64,000 nucleotides of DNA from Taeniopygia guttata (lineage: Eukaryota; Chordata; Aves; Passeriformes; Estrildidae): the NCBI RefSeq assembly GCF_048771995.1, contig NC_133024.1, forward strand, positions 90,180,501 to 90,244,500. The letters run 5' to 3'. The translations under genes and the position numbers were made by a program. Positions 25,170-40,100 of the stretch are shown here, piece after piece. Below the pieces are notes generated by a model. The model was not told the DNA's origin and made no database searches. It saw only the letters and a list, made by a program, of their open reading frames with translations. Position 1 is the stretch's first letter, and each line of letters opens with the position of its first letter.

Positions 25170-28100
25170 TAAACCCTCAGTGGTATAGGCAATGACGATG
25201 GAGTTCATAAATAGCTAAACATTGGTTCCTTTCTCATATTTCTCCTGCCCACAAGTAGGAAAATGCAATGTCTGAAGAAAAGACAGTGGAATAAATAAAC
25301 AAAGGAAAGTTGTACAGCCTTAAAAATTTTAGCTAAAATGGAGTTAATTTTTTTTTAACGGGAAAAGAACTGCTGTAGCCACCATGCAGTTTAGATGAAG
25401 AGCTCCACAAACAGAATGATCTCCACTTTAAGTCAAGATGATATCAAACATAGCAGCACAGCCAGCACTGGCAAAAAGAAGGAGTATTGACTTTAGCTCA
25501 GGTGAAAGGAAGCCTGACAGAGTTCATTACTTGCAAATTTTGAAGGAACAAAAGTGTGAAATGCATACTTTTACAAAATGTTTTTGTCATATTTTTCATT
25601 TTAAACTGATATACTTTTAAAATTTACTATAAAAAACCTCATGTTTTACTACCTATGCAGTAGTTGTGTCTTAAGAAAAGAGAGGGAAAGCTACTTAATG
25701 CAGCCACAGAGATTTTTTTAATCTTACTCAGATTATTTAATCTTACTTTAAAAATGTTTAAGAAGGACTTAAACATTTTTAAAGTAAGATTAAATAGTCT
25801 GGATGCTCTAAAACCATCCAAGAAAGTGAAAAAAAGGGTAGAATTCAATACCTAAAAATAGACTAGACCAGTATTCTTCTCCCAGAAAAGATTATGAAAT
25901 TTCACCAACTAAAGTGGGATGATCATGATTGTTAATGAAAGAAAAGTTGTTGATCTTGGATAAGCTATAGCAGTTTCTAAATAATCAATCTTGGGAAGCT
26001 GCCTTGCTTTTTTTTCTATCAGAATCCTTGACAGAAAATGCATGGCAAACAAATGGGACATAATAAGAGTAGACACTGTCTCTACAAAGGAATACCAGGT
26101 AATTTTACATGAAAAATTAATAGAATAGGAGAAACAAAGGGAATGGGAGAACAGCCAGAACCATGGGCTAATAACTAGAATTACTCAAAAGCTGGAAGAC
26201 TGCCACTGAGCCATACCTCAGCAAGTATCTGATCCAGAATTACTGCTAGTACTCCCAATCACCCAAGTTCAAGCTAGAGGGATACCAAACTGCAAGGAGG
26301 CACAGAGAGGTGTGCTTGGCACAGTCAGAGTACTGGACTGTTGCTCACAGTGGCACAAAACCAAGACACTTGACCTAGCAAGACAGGAGTTGCACTTCAC
26401 TCTATAGAACACAAGAGTAACACCACAGGAATAGAAAGATGCTCCAGTAGCAGCAGTAAAGACAAAATATCCTCAAACTATTCAAATCTTGATTTTATTA
26501 ATAGACTTGTACAAATACATTGCATACAAAAGCAGAGGATAAAGTGATCTTTAAGGCCCACTCCAAACTGACCTGGATTTGTTATCACATTTCAGATGTG
26601 ATCATCATGCTGTAATCAACACTTCCAACACTTGGACTGAACACAGGATGTAAATGCTGTGGGAAGCTCAGCACAAACTAGCAAAACCAAGACCAGGGTC
26701 CAAGACTACTACTCTTACTTGAAGGTATGCACTCAGAAGTTATCAGTCCTGGTCCATAACTTTTGACAGCTCCAATTTAGGAGCTTAACATTGATATGGA
26801 CACCAAGAATATCCACTTATCTTAACTCTAGTTCATCCTGATCAAATTATTCAGCCATAGTTATCTGCAACTTCAGCATTCCCTGAAATCAAATAGCATT
26901 ATAGGAAAATGACACATCCATAGCTGAAGACTTGAACTTGAGGAAAAAAAGGATACTGCAGTGTATTTGTACAAGCAACTCAGCCGTGCTGCAATCATGC
27001 CTCCGTAAGTGTGGAGCAAAGGGAGCACCTTTGCTTCCTTGATGATTTCAAATGAGGATTTTATTACAAGGCATTCTGTTCCCACTGTTGTACCCAAGAC
27101 ATGTGGAAGATCACTTAAAGATATGCAAAAAATGATGTAAGAAACAATTTTACTCCTCTGACACAGGAGCCTCTTGACGCATATTCATGTTCCTGTGTGA
27201 CACATGACCTTCCTGCAACTGACCCAAAACTCTGGAAAGAACTTTTGCAGCAATTAATGATCATTACAAATCTCACTATGATTCCACCCAAATACTATGA
27301 CACATCTTATTTTCTGCTCGTTTTGTGTTTTCTAATACAAAATCCTAGTTGTATGGCTATTTCTAGAAAAAAATCGCATATTGTTGCCTCTGTGAAAAGA
27401 TGATGAGAAAGGAAAAATATAATGACCACATTGCTTAACAGAGCAAACAGAGACTTTACAGTGGTAAGGAAAACATAACAGCACCCTTGAAATGCAAAAG
27501 ATTCATTAACATCTTTACCTCAAGAACACAGAGAAGTTCTTCCACATATGCTCGTTCAGTCTCGATAAGTTCATTCATTACATGCCTGTGGACAAAGAAA
27601 GACAATTAAGGTGGGCGTATTTACTTATGTAAAGTAATGAGGCAACATTAATTTTGTCTGTTTCTCTTCTTTACTTCAGACAATAAAATAATAAATTCCA
27701 CAAAATGTGATATTCCATGGATTCCTGTCATTATATACCCTTATTCAGAGATATGTGCTTTTAAAATATTTGAAAATTTTTGAAGATGTGTTTGGACACA
27801 AAAACATAAAATCTAGCAGTGTCAGTGCTGTAGTAATGGAATTGAAGCAGTAGAGTGTTTTATCATTGTATGTACAAAGTCTGGTTATACTGTGTTTGCA
27901 ACTACTGCAGGAGTTGGAGCTGGAGCTGCATAGGATTATCAAATATAGACTTAAAGCTACACTGGTAATTTGAAATTAGAGGCATTTAGGGCACACTTTA
28001 AAAATCTCGATTATGCTTTAAGTTTCACTTCCGTAATGATCAAGCATTGAATCATACTTTCCCCCAGACTCCTTCCCTTGTGATTTTGTGTGATGTAACA

Positions 28101-31100
28101 GAAGGTTATGACAGTAAAAAGACCATATAAGTAGCCAGTTTACAAATAAAAAAGCAATGTCTGCTATATGCATTGCAGGTAGTACTAAGTCATTTCGTTA
28201 ACATATTTTATGCTGTTCAGTTTTTATGAAAGTGTTCTTTTTTGTAACACATATCAAAAATGAGGACTAAAAAGAGTCCAATAAAAAGACAAAGTCTCAA
28301 AGCATGGAGACCAAAACCTTCAATAGATTTACAGCGGGTTTGTTACTCAAAACTGAATAATCTCTGAAATGAAAATATGTAGTTGTCCTGCCATAGCATC
28401 ACCTCACTGCAGCAAAGGTAAACTCTGGTACTACCCAAACTCTAAAAAATGCTGCAGACAGACTGGAATTCTTCCTCTGTGCACAGAGCATAGCCAATGC
28501 ATTTCAAAAGTCCCTGAGGGTTATTTCAGAGAAATGTACTTGTTTTATCAAATCCTTAGCCAAACTCAGGCTTTTCTGGAACCAAATCAGAGAAAACCCA
28601 CACTTTTTGCTTATCAAAATACACTTACTGTCGTAACACAGCTAGGTTTTCTTCATCATCCATTGTAGATCCTCCTCTGCTTTGATGGAGTTCAGTAATT
28701 TCACTCTAAAGAAGGAAACAAACAGTGAAAAAAATAATCATGGTATCACAGATGCAGAAAAACCACTTTAAAATACAGAGCTTTGTGCTCAGCACTTTTC
28801 ACTGGAAAGACTGTACTCCATTAAAACTGAAGGCAGTTTGCAAGAAGGCTGTGAAAAAAAAATCAAGTCACCCTGAAGGTCTTCAAGCACACAATATTTG
28901 AATGTGGAAAGTTCTCCATCAAAAGCCAGTTTAGAAAAGATGGTGGTTGAAAGCCGCTTTTCAAGAGGATATCAGAGCACCAGCATAATCTTGTAGGCAA
29001 CACTAACCTTAGTCTGTTTCTCAAGCTAAAAATAAGGTACGGTGCTAACTTTCTGGTTACTTCTTAGACTGACACAGAAATTCCTAAAACTTTCACTGTA
29101 ATGCCTAAACCTAACTATGGCTTGCCAAAAAAAGAGAGGGGTTCTGCTTCCAAGCCCTCCTTGAACTACCCCTTTCCTCTCCAAATGTTGTCCATCCTGG
29201 TCATGTGGCCCAGCCTTCCTCCTGGCATTGTCTTTTGCTGCACCTTTGCTGAGTTGATTCAGCTCTCTAACCCAGTGAGAAACGACTTGTTTTTGTTGCT
29301 GCTGTCAGGATACTTCCCTTGCTGCAGGCAGGGCAGGAAGACCATCCCCACTTGGGAATGGCAATCCAGTAGGTCAGGTGAAGCTGCCTTGGAGCCAATG
29401 ACAACTACTTCTTCACTGTCAATGGTTTTAAGAGTAGCCAATTACTACTGGCATATAAAAAATGTTTCCTGTTCATACACTTAATGTTTTGCTGCCCCTA
29501 ACATTTTTCCTACTATTTAGTTTACCCTCCCTCATAACCAGCCCAGCAACAAAGCAGCCCCTATTTAAACCATGTGACTGCTTCGGCAGCGTTACTTCAA
29601 CTGGGACAATGCCATCACTTTTTCAGTAGAATTCCCTCATACTTATTGAGAGTTCCTGAATATTCTGTTGTACTATGACTTTTTCAAGTAGTGCATGAAT
29701 GAAAAATGCAAAGTGAAAAACATACCTTTCCTTTTCTGTAGTTTACCCTCCGAAGTGCGCTGCTTTCTGAGTTGGACACATTTTCTCTTTGGAGACCTAA
29801 ACATGTAAACCAGAATCAAACAAAACTGGATCAGATCTGACACAGATGCTTGTGCAACCACAAATTATGGCTGGAAGTTTCTTTAACTTTCCCAGCATAG
29901 CACAAAAAACTAAAGGCTAATACAGTTAACTTACCTGGAGAGGTACAAGGAGATTTTACAAATGCTTCAGGTCTTGGAGCAACTGGCTGAACAGGACGTG
30001 TCTGCTTAGCTGCCAGTTTCTTTAGACTTACTTGCCGCTTTTGAAACATTTCTTCCATACTTTCTTGCTTCTGGAAAACCTTTTGTACATGCTCCTACAG
30101 TTGCCATGAAAATAAAAACAAACGTGAATTCAAAATATAATTTAAACAATTTACTATAATTTTAAAATTCCGGTCAGAGACCTATTAACAAACTACACTG
30201 ACATCTACAGCATACCGATTTGAAATTGCAATTATTTCATACCACATTTAGAAATATTACATGAATTCTTCACTCTTAACAAGGTGTAATCTACTGTGAT
30301 TTTGTACACATAAGAATTGGAACATCACTTCAAAAATATTTTGTGTACTTACGATAGAGAAATACAGGAATCAAGTTTCAATTAAAAAAAAATAAAATTT
30401 TTTTGAGTGTCTAAAGATTCTGTTACATGAAGGGATCAACCATGAAGAAAAGGAATATATTCTCCAGTTCTAAAAAATAAAAAAATGGAGCACCTTTTTG
30501 CTACACTAAAAAAAAGAAAAAAATTCAAATACTCACTTGGGAGAAATTTTTTTTAAAAGCAATTTTACTGTCTGAAAATGTAAAGTAGTTAGGAAAAGTC
30601 TCTGAAGCCCTTGATGCTTATCCAAAGATATGATGAGACTCAGGCACAGAAATGTATTGACTTTCCAGTTCACAGGTATAACTCCTAGTACTGATTATTT
30701 AGCTCCATCAATGGCAGTTCAAGAGAGCAATTCTAGAATGAACAAATGGACATGGAGACACACATAAATGTCTTCTGGTACCTTTAGGTCTTCATTGAGG
30801 ATGTGTGCATACTCTTCGTAAATTTTATTCAACTCCTTGATTTTATTGCCAGCACCAGTATCCAGGAATTTCTCGATCTCCTGTAACGCTGATTCTGCAC
30901 CATCCTGAGACTGACATTTATCTACTGGCTGGGAAGCCAGCAGGTAAATTCCTTCATCACACCACTTCATAGACTGGAAACAGAGAAGAACAGCCTCAGA
31001 AGGTACCAATGTTAGCATCACACACTAAGAGTCTAAAACACCTCAACCAGTCATGTATTCAGCTATTTAAAGAGAAAACTTCCATGATACTGAGATAAAG

Positions 31101-34100
31101 TTACCTACCATTATGACAACTGTTCAACTGAGGTTTCAGGAAACAACTGTTGCATACTAAATTTACCTTCTCTAGTAAGTCATGCAGTTCCAGAGATTTG
31201 TTAAGAAGTTTTCTCCTCCGTTCTGTCTCAGTAGTGAAGGCATCACAGAGATGATGAAGTTCACTGCATTTTGGAATAATGGAGTCCACAGCATAATGAT
31301 TGCTTTGAATAAAAGCATCACGCTCTGAGGCTAACATTTTGGCTTTTGTTACAGTTTCCTAAGAAAATAAGCACTGATTAAAGTACGTCTTTCCTTAGAT
31401 CAAAATCAATGAAACAATTTTTACACAGTGAAATCACATACTGATAAAGAATACATCTTTAGTTAATATCTGCCTTGCTTAATAAATCAAAGTGATTTCC
31501 TGTCTTTCCAGATGCCCAAGAACTTTCATGTGCCAGAGTACTTCAGAAATAACAGTGAATTTAATTACAGGCCTCCTTGTGAAGGAACCACTGTTGTCTT
31601 CCTATGACTTACTCAGCAGGGTCTGTGTGTGTATAATACAATTTGGGGTACAGCAACAATCTGAACTCAAATTTAAAAAACCTATCTCAGCCTTAAGAGC
31701 AACAACCTCACTTAAAGAGCAATTTGTTTCATTGTGAAGCACAGATCAGAAAAAGATTCCCTTTCTATACTGTTCAGTGCATGATTATGTTGGCCATCTT
31801 TATTGTGCATTCAATACATTTCTTATCTCTAAGATTTATTGAAAGACATGGCTTTAATAGGAATGGAAGTGGCCTCTTGATCAGTAAATGCAAAAGTTGG
31901 CTATGTAGACACTTCATGCAATTCTTACATGAAGCAATCACACTTTGTGTCTTGTCACTGCTCTTTGTTGAGGGATGTCCAAGAATTACTCTGATCCAAT
32001 GGTTAAAGACTTTATTTCAGATTCCTTCTGTACATTACCTGAGACACTGATTCTGCCTTGTTGTTAGCTTAAGCTGGCACACTCAACAACCAATTCCCAT
32101 TCCCCTCTGCATGTGCACTGTCATAGTAGAAATTAAAGAGACTTGCAGAGTTCTTACATCTGATTTTTCCTTAAAGTTGGCAAGATCTTTCAAAATATGC
32201 TCCACATGTGAACGGCTGTTTCCCACATCTGTGAAAGCAGACAGTCTCTCAGACACAATATCCAAAGCTGCTTTGACCTGAAACGAGATACAGCTATATA
32301 TGAATGAAGAGACCTCCACCTCTCCAGAGACCCACCAATTACCAAGGTGATAGCCACTACCCACAGCCAGGTGACACATTATATTATGTGGTTACTGGGA
32401 CACAGAGACAAAGCACCTTTTTTGTCAGCCTACCTTCCCCCCCAGTTCAAAAGGAAAACAAATGCAAAGAAAAGGCAGTGAAGTAATCCTGTTTCCTGGT
32501 ACTGAAAAAGATGCAAGAACACTAATGCTAAGGAAACATCTCTGATCTTGCTTTGACCAGATGACAAGGACATGAAGTGACATTAATGTTAATGGCAGAA
32601 CATGAGGGAGAGGTCCCCACTCCAGCAATTGTTTTAGAGACAGACAAATGCTTGCAAGAGTGTTTCTGAGTGTTGCTCTTGTGAAGACACGGGGGCTGTG
32701 CTCCGAGATCAGCTACACCAGCATAAAGGGTCTGTAGGTGCCATCAAGCACATGAGTTAAGCAACATGAGATCAGAAACTGGCTGTGAAAACTGTAGTGC
32801 AGCCTCCACCCAGCTTCTAACACTGTGGTTGCAACTTCCCACCCACAGTGTTGGAGACAGTTTTCATAAAATTTCATCCAGAACATTTCGTTGAGACTTG
32901 GTTCCATAAAAGGACCTATTGGCAAGATGAAAGTGTTGCAGCAGCATTTTATGTTTCTGTGGTACAGAACAGGTTTCAAAGGAGTTTTTGAATGCTTATA
33001 CACTGCTGGGTGCATGGAAAAATCTTCCTAAGACTGCAGAAAAACCCAAAACGTTATGTCTCTATAGGCAAGAATCCAAACTAGTAAAGATAGGGTTTGT
33101 AAAGTAAGAGCAAGTACAAGAAAAAGATTGGAGAAAGCTTTCAAGTACACACAAGAACTGTAAAATCAAGAGTAGGAAGCATTTTCTGAATCATTTCTAT
33201 ATTACCAAATATTGACTGCCACCAAGAAGTTCTCACCTCTCTGAAATTCTGTTCAAAATTCCGAAGGCGCAGACACTGCTCTAGTTTTTGCTGATGCTTC
33301 ATCCAAAACTCATCAAAGGCAGTCTCTGTTTCATGTAATTGAGCCAGTAGCCTTTGAAAATCAAAACAAAACACATAAAATAAATACTTTAAGAAGGATG
33401 GGTACAACCTTCAAGGGACAATGCAACCCTCCACAGTACATTTAAAAAGTCCTCCCCAAAGCAGTATTTTTCAGGACAAATAAACTGGACACAGGAAACA
33501 TTTTTTGTATTACACAGTACCATTTCCTACAATAACACTGATGTAAAAAACTGAAACTCAACACAAACATTAATTTCTGAAAAATGGGCAAGTGCTTATT
33601 TTAAGCACCTACTCAGCTTTGGCCGGAGGACATGGGGAGCTGGGGCTAACATGAAATATGTAAATGTGTGTGGGTTAAGACTTAGAGGAACCCAAGCCTT
33701 AGGCTCACAGGAAAATGTAGAAAATTTGAACTGCTGTGAGCAGCCAGCTGCCCTTACGTTTCATTCTTTGGAGCAAAGCTCACTATAAACCTGAAGGGCA
33801 TTGCTCCTTCTCTTTCAAGCAGAGCTATTAGTTAAATATCACAGGCAAGTGTACAGCTGTACTGTGATGAGGAAAACCTTCTTTGATTATAACTTTGGCA
33901 AATTACTTAAAACTTTCACTTCTTATCTTGCCTTCTATTATTGCATTTGGCAGTATGATATCCCATGGACTTTATACAGTGCACTTTGCTGTACTTAGGC
34001 TACATCCAGGGAAGGCAACCCATCAGAATTTTAATGAACTTTTGTCTTTAAAACTACAGAAATGAACTCTGAATTTACAAGTTAAAACCAACTAGAGAAA

Positions 34101-37100
34101 AAGCAGTGACACATGCACACAGAGTTTGTTCCAGCTTCCGTCAGATACTGTATTGAAGAGGAATGTTATGGATAAATTAGCAACCCCCACCCTGATCGTC
34201 CTTGGACAGCTGATAGCAACAGTGACCAAAAAAAGTGACTTCTGCCAAACTTTGTGGATTGGAATGGACAGTTATTTGGAATGAAAGTCGGCCTGAGTGT
34301 AACAGAAACATAGAATGACAGACAAAAAAAGAATGCAGAATACTGCCTGGGGGAAATGAGCTATGCTTTCATAGTTTTGCGAAAATTTACATCTGTGCTA
34401 CAGTGATATAATGTCTTCAAACCTGGCAGTAATGTGAGCGGGGTGTGTATGCGGCAGGCAGGGAGCAAAGGAAAACAATACCTATTACTTATATGCCCAA
34501 AGGCAGCACATAGGAAATTGGTGCATATATACTTCAAGAGTAGTGTACTCACTGGCAGCCTTTAAAAGCTACTAACAACATTGATAAGTTAACAGGTTTA
34601 AAAGAAAAAAACCCTCCCACTTCAAAGGGACCTAATGGAAATGGACAAATCTACTGAAAAGAAGGGATAGATCACTTCAGTGTTCCACTCATGCCTTCCA
34701 TACAGCAGCAAAATTTCTTGGATTGCACATCAGTCTCTAAACAAAGCATTGATATTCTTTAGAATAAGGAAAAGATACTCAAGTATAGAGTCCAAATGTG
34801 ACAAAAATGAAAAGAAGAACAGTGTAGTGTGCTGTCAGAATTCCAACCACATTTCCCTATAGCCAGGTGACCCCGTAGTGGGCATTAGGGGGTTACTTTT
34901 TTCAGGAGAGATATGACAACAGAGTTGTTGTTTCTGAAATTATTTATAATGTTCACGCTGAAACATTTGATTGCAAATCATAAGTATGCAAAGCATAAAT
35001 ATGGAATTAAATAAAGGAGCTGGGGAAGGGTTGAAAAAGCAGAAAAGCAGTATATTTAGTATTTCACACCTCTCACCTTTCTACCGTTGTTTGATTGTCT
35101 AGCTGATCTTGATTCAGTTTGTAATCAGGATTCTCAGTAACTGGTTTTGTTATACTTCCAAGGATATCATTTCCCTGTTCTACTGCTACCCTGATATCCT
35201 CCTACAAAACAAAACAAAACAAAACAAAAACCCCCTACGCTGTAGTGGCATGTTGTTTTTTTAAGTAGAACTCACAGGGCACTGAATTGAAAGGATTTCA
35301 GTAGCATTTGAGCAAGCACAGTTTTATTAAAAGCAGTGGCTGACAACAGACAGTAAATGATAAATGTCAGTTTCTTCCATGTTTACCATCTTAAGACCCC
35401 AGTGTAACTGGGATGAATTTTCATAGTAGACAGCCTTGTAGTGTAGCTTTAGGCTACAAATATCTCAAAAATGTTAGATGCACAGTTCTGAAACCGCCAA
35501 ATAGCTTTCATTTAATCCTTTTTGAAAGAACAGTTGTTCTTTCAGTTGCTTCAAAAGGCCATATATTTTAATATGCATGCAAATACAATCAAATTTCCTG
35601 TTGCAAACAAAACTACAAATTAAACACACCACTACTTACAAAGAAATTACTGTTTTGCGTACAATCCATTATGCATTTGTACATACATAAACTTAGTTTC
35701 AAGAAATGTCATTTTTCAATGCAAAAAGGATTTTTAACATCAAAAAACCAAGTTCAAAAATATATCGTTGGTTCACATTACTACTGTCTATTAGCATCAT
35801 TAATATTGCTAGCTATAAATCGAAAGACAGTGTAACTAGAAGACAGCATCTCTACAAAAATTACATACCTTCATTTTGTCCTTCTTTTCTGTGTGTGTTG
35901 CAAGAAGGGAGCTGGTTGATTGCACATCATTTGGTAGTTCTGTTTCAGCCAGCTCAGTCCCAAAGGACTGAAGAATCTGAGCTGTTTGCTTAACCTTTTG
36001 GGCGAAACCTTCTATAGCCTTTTGGAATAAAAAGCATTAAAGATGTTTTGTGTTCATCACACACATAAGTACAAACAAACATAAGCACATAAAATATAAC
36101 TCTCAAAACAAACCCAAACAGATGAATTACAAGACTGAAAAATGGCCAAAGTAGAATTTTGCAAGCAACAGATACCGTCACCATTAATTCCTTAATTGTA
36201 TATTTTTCTTAGGCTTGTATCAGGTGTATCTTCTTCATATTTTTATAATCTGGAGTTATTTTACAATTTGAGTCTTTTCTTTCTTGTAGCAAAACCAATA
36301 AACCTCAACACAATAACGCACTGTAGTTCCTTCGCCCCAAGTGTTCAGAAAACCACTCCCAAGTTATTACTCATATTATTTCTCTAAGATGACTAAGTAC
36401 CATTGGGAACATCTTCTCACACGGAGCAAGTCAACTTGCATCACTTGGAATCTGTTTTATAAATGACAGGGTATAAAACAGAAGGGTTCATTAAGCTGAA
36501 AAGTTAAAACAAAACCTAAGACTTACAGTGCGACGGGACAGCCATCTGTTGTGGCAGTAATCCAGGGTGCCACCAAGATCTTCTGTTAATTGTGTCTTAT
36601 CAATGTAACCCTGCAGTTCTGACACTGAGCCCAGCATTATGATCTGCAGCAGGACAGAAAAAAAGCGAACGTGATCAGTGGTGACAAGTCCCTTGTTAAT
36701 GATTCTAAGCTCCATCCTTCAGACACCGACAGAGAAGATGCACTTTTTAATATAAAAGTGAGAGATGGAACTGTTTCCTGTGGATGTAGAAACACAAACT
36801 TAACAGGTCTTTCAGGTGAAGATGATATAAATGTAAATGACTGAATATGGGCATGGACACCAGGCATATTAAAAAAAAAGCTTATGGATTATACAGCATA
36901 GCACTGCCAGATGTTTTTTTATCTTGATAAACCATATCATATCATATTTTCTAAAAGCAACATTCATTTCTTGTTAATTTTTCCTTGTTATCCTAGGTCT
37001 GCAGGACAGAACAATAGTGCCTACATGGATTTGTCATGTAAGGAGTGGTTCCCCAAAATAAATGAAAGATGGGGGAATATTTTCTTAAAGACCATCTTTC

Positions 37101-40100
37101 CCCCTTGAAATTTACACTGATAAGTACAGTAAGTTTTATATCACCAGCTCATATATTTTCAAATTTTATTTTAAAATATAAATGCTGTACACTTGCAAAC
37201 AAAAGTAAAATCTGTGGGTTTATTGGCAATATAACAGGCATCCATTGTACATTTGCTCAAGTGACAGAGACCACAGTGTTTGTCCAAGGGAAATGCATCT
37301 GCTTCAAAATTCACACACTCTTTCAAGAAAAAGCAATAATGAATTAGCTAAAATTGCTAGACTTGCCTCTAAGCATGGCTTTTTGTTGGGGTTTCTTTCA
37401 TCCTCATTGGCTATCTTAAGTAATTTTACAGATTCCTGGTAGTAAAGTGAAAACAGAGGATTACTTACAGGTACTTTCATTTTAAGCTCATCTTTGTTGA
37501 ATCTGAAAGCAATGTCTGAGAGAGCTCGATGAAAAAATCCTGTTGGGCGCAGAACGAGGACTAATTGCAGGTTTCCTGGGAAAGATGCCTGCAAAGCAAG
37601 TTTAGCCTGTTATTTTCTGTGTCTCAGCTCCAGAAAATATTTTTGAACAAGGAGAAGCCCCTGATAAACCACAAACTAACTGTATCAAAGGCCTCCCATA
37701 ATGGGGTGACCAATCATATTGTTGCATGGCCAGTACAAAGAACTTCATTCAAAAGACATTTACTTGTCTTTGGGAACAGGGATCTATTCTCTTGGAATCA
37801 ATTTTTTTCAGGGCTGGCTTGTACTGCTCTTCAGCTAAGATTGCAACCTCCCCAAGGAGGCTAATTATCAAACAGCAGTGGCTTAGTATTTTTTAACAGC
37901 AAGACTTTCATGGTTGCTTCATCTTCTCTTTAAATAGAAGGTGCCAAAGAAACCTCCATCATTGTGTGAAATCCTAACAACAAACTTCTAATTTGTGCAT
38001 ATACTACCTGGCCAGTTGCCTACACAAGTTTTTGCCACAGAAGTTGAATTTCTCAGGCAGTAACTTAGAAATAAGCTTTAATTTGGCTGGCAAAAATAAA
38101 AATCAAGCATAAAAATTCTCAGTTCTGTTTCTCCTCATCCACTTCCAACTAGCAATCTGATGGATCTTTCCCAGTTCTACAACAGATAGAATGAAAACAG
38201 AAGAGAGAAGAAACAAAAAACCCCCATTAAATTATTGAAAATCAACCTCTGCTGTGGCAGAGCTTTGCATATTTGGCATTTAGCCACTCTTGGAAACATT
38301 TTCCTCTATTCAGTATTTCCACTGTAGGAAGGCAGTGAAATTCACTAAAGAAATGATCATTATAATGATTAAGTATGCAATTTTCTTCATTATACTGTTG
38401 GAAGTTATTTCACTTTTCTAGCAAACTGGTTTACCAGAGGGAAAAAAAAAAGCCAACCAAAAAAGCCCCACTTGACTGAAGGAGCTGTTATGCTATGCTC
38501 TGTTCCAAGCCTACTGGAACTGTTAGTATCTGGAAGGATAAAGAGAGATTTAATAATAATTTTGAGGTTTCCAAGGGTTCCAGGTACTTAGCACTAGACA
38601 TTAAGAACTTTTAAAGGGAAAAGTAGTTTAACACTTTTCGGGAAAGCTTCAGAGATCCATTGTGGTTCCCCAGATACTCAGTACACAACCAAGATTTCAT
38701 TTGACTAAGGAACCTTACAGGCTTGAGCTTCACAATCTGCCCCCATTCAGTGACGCCCACATTTTCTAGAAAGTACAGTGGTTCAGTTCAGACTCAAAGG
38801 AATCTGAGAGCTGGGAACAGAATCCAGGTAATTCTGAGAGCCCTCACTAGCTCCACAGCCTTGCACTATAAAATTCACTAAAAAAAGTACACTGTTCACT
38901 AAAACTAGTACAGCCTGTGAAGTTAATAACCCATAGTTATCAGAGGAAAAACTTTTCATAGAAAATTTCTGACTTTATTCAGAAGAAAAAGAAAATATTT
39001 TGCTTTTCTTACTATTTTTTTCTGAATTACCATACAAAGCAAACACACAAATTTATTTGAGAGACATTAAAACAACAGACAAAAAAAAATATTTAGTTAA
39101 ATCTCCCAGATAATAAGCCTTTTAGAAGGACAGCTGTATTTACTTCTCTCATTCAACAGACCTGTCAATCTATTCTGTGCCTGTAACAGCAGCGTTCAGT
39201 CCGATTGAGCAGTTACTTTCTACCTTTAACTTCTAAAATGCAAAGTCTATTCAATAGCAATGCAAATATTTCAAAATAAAAATGATAGAAGAGATATTTT
39301 TTAGGTAACACATTGTGAAAAAAAATAAGGTGCCTCCTTGTGAGACATCCACCCCACCATATGATGTCCTGACCCACTGCCTATGGCAGTGAATGTCTGC
39401 AACCCATTTAGCCTTGGAGCACTGGGAAATGCCCTGGACAGGCTGCTAGATAATGTCATTGAGGCTCCTTTTCCCCACAAAAGATGATCTTTCAAGGTCC
39501 CTCCCAACCCAGTCTGTGATTTTATGACATGTAGGCTATTATTGAAGCAGACAGCAGTACCCAAATGCAATCTAATAGTAAATTTTTCTTGACTATGTAT
39601 ATTAGGTCCTATGAAATAGAGTTTAATTGTATGATGGAATTAAGTATGGTGTTCAATTCAATGAAAACAGAGAATACACACTGCTATTATTTTCTATCTC
39701 AATGTGTCAACGTAAAACGATGCTGTTGAAGTCAATACAGTCTTGGTATCACTTGAATTCCCATTCAAAACCTGTCATAAAATTCCCTTCTCTCTGAACA
39801 AAACCTCAAGTTCTAGATTACTTTGACTTTGTCTACAGTATAAACTTGCCTCCACTAGTCTGTCTTCATTTGGTTTTGGTTTTTTCTCTTAAAAAAAACC
39901 TCCAAGTCTTAAAAAAAATGATGCCTCCTTCCCTTGTGGCTAGGAGCAAAATCTGCAATTAATTTCTGTGAAACAAGAAAGGGAAGTTGTGCTACAGTAA
40001 ACAATGTTGGACTTGTGCCAGCTATTACAGTTTATCAAAGGTTGTATCTGCACTGCCAAAATACTACTACTTTTCCTAACATTTTTTTGCTAAAGCCCTG

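Larger units (their letters stand above)
24394..27518 (-). other. MCF2L intron 13/14
   Basis: Intron of 3.1 kb inside the DH-coding region. It holds a poly-A tract at 25137-25161, a long perfect hairpin at 25734-25796 and a possible CR1 remnant near 26536-26572. Confidence 0.85.

Noticed and set aside
29101..29484. 127-codon plus-strand open frame
   Set aside because: It lies in an MCF2L intron on the opposite strand, with no domain, no splice partner and ordinary intronic composition.
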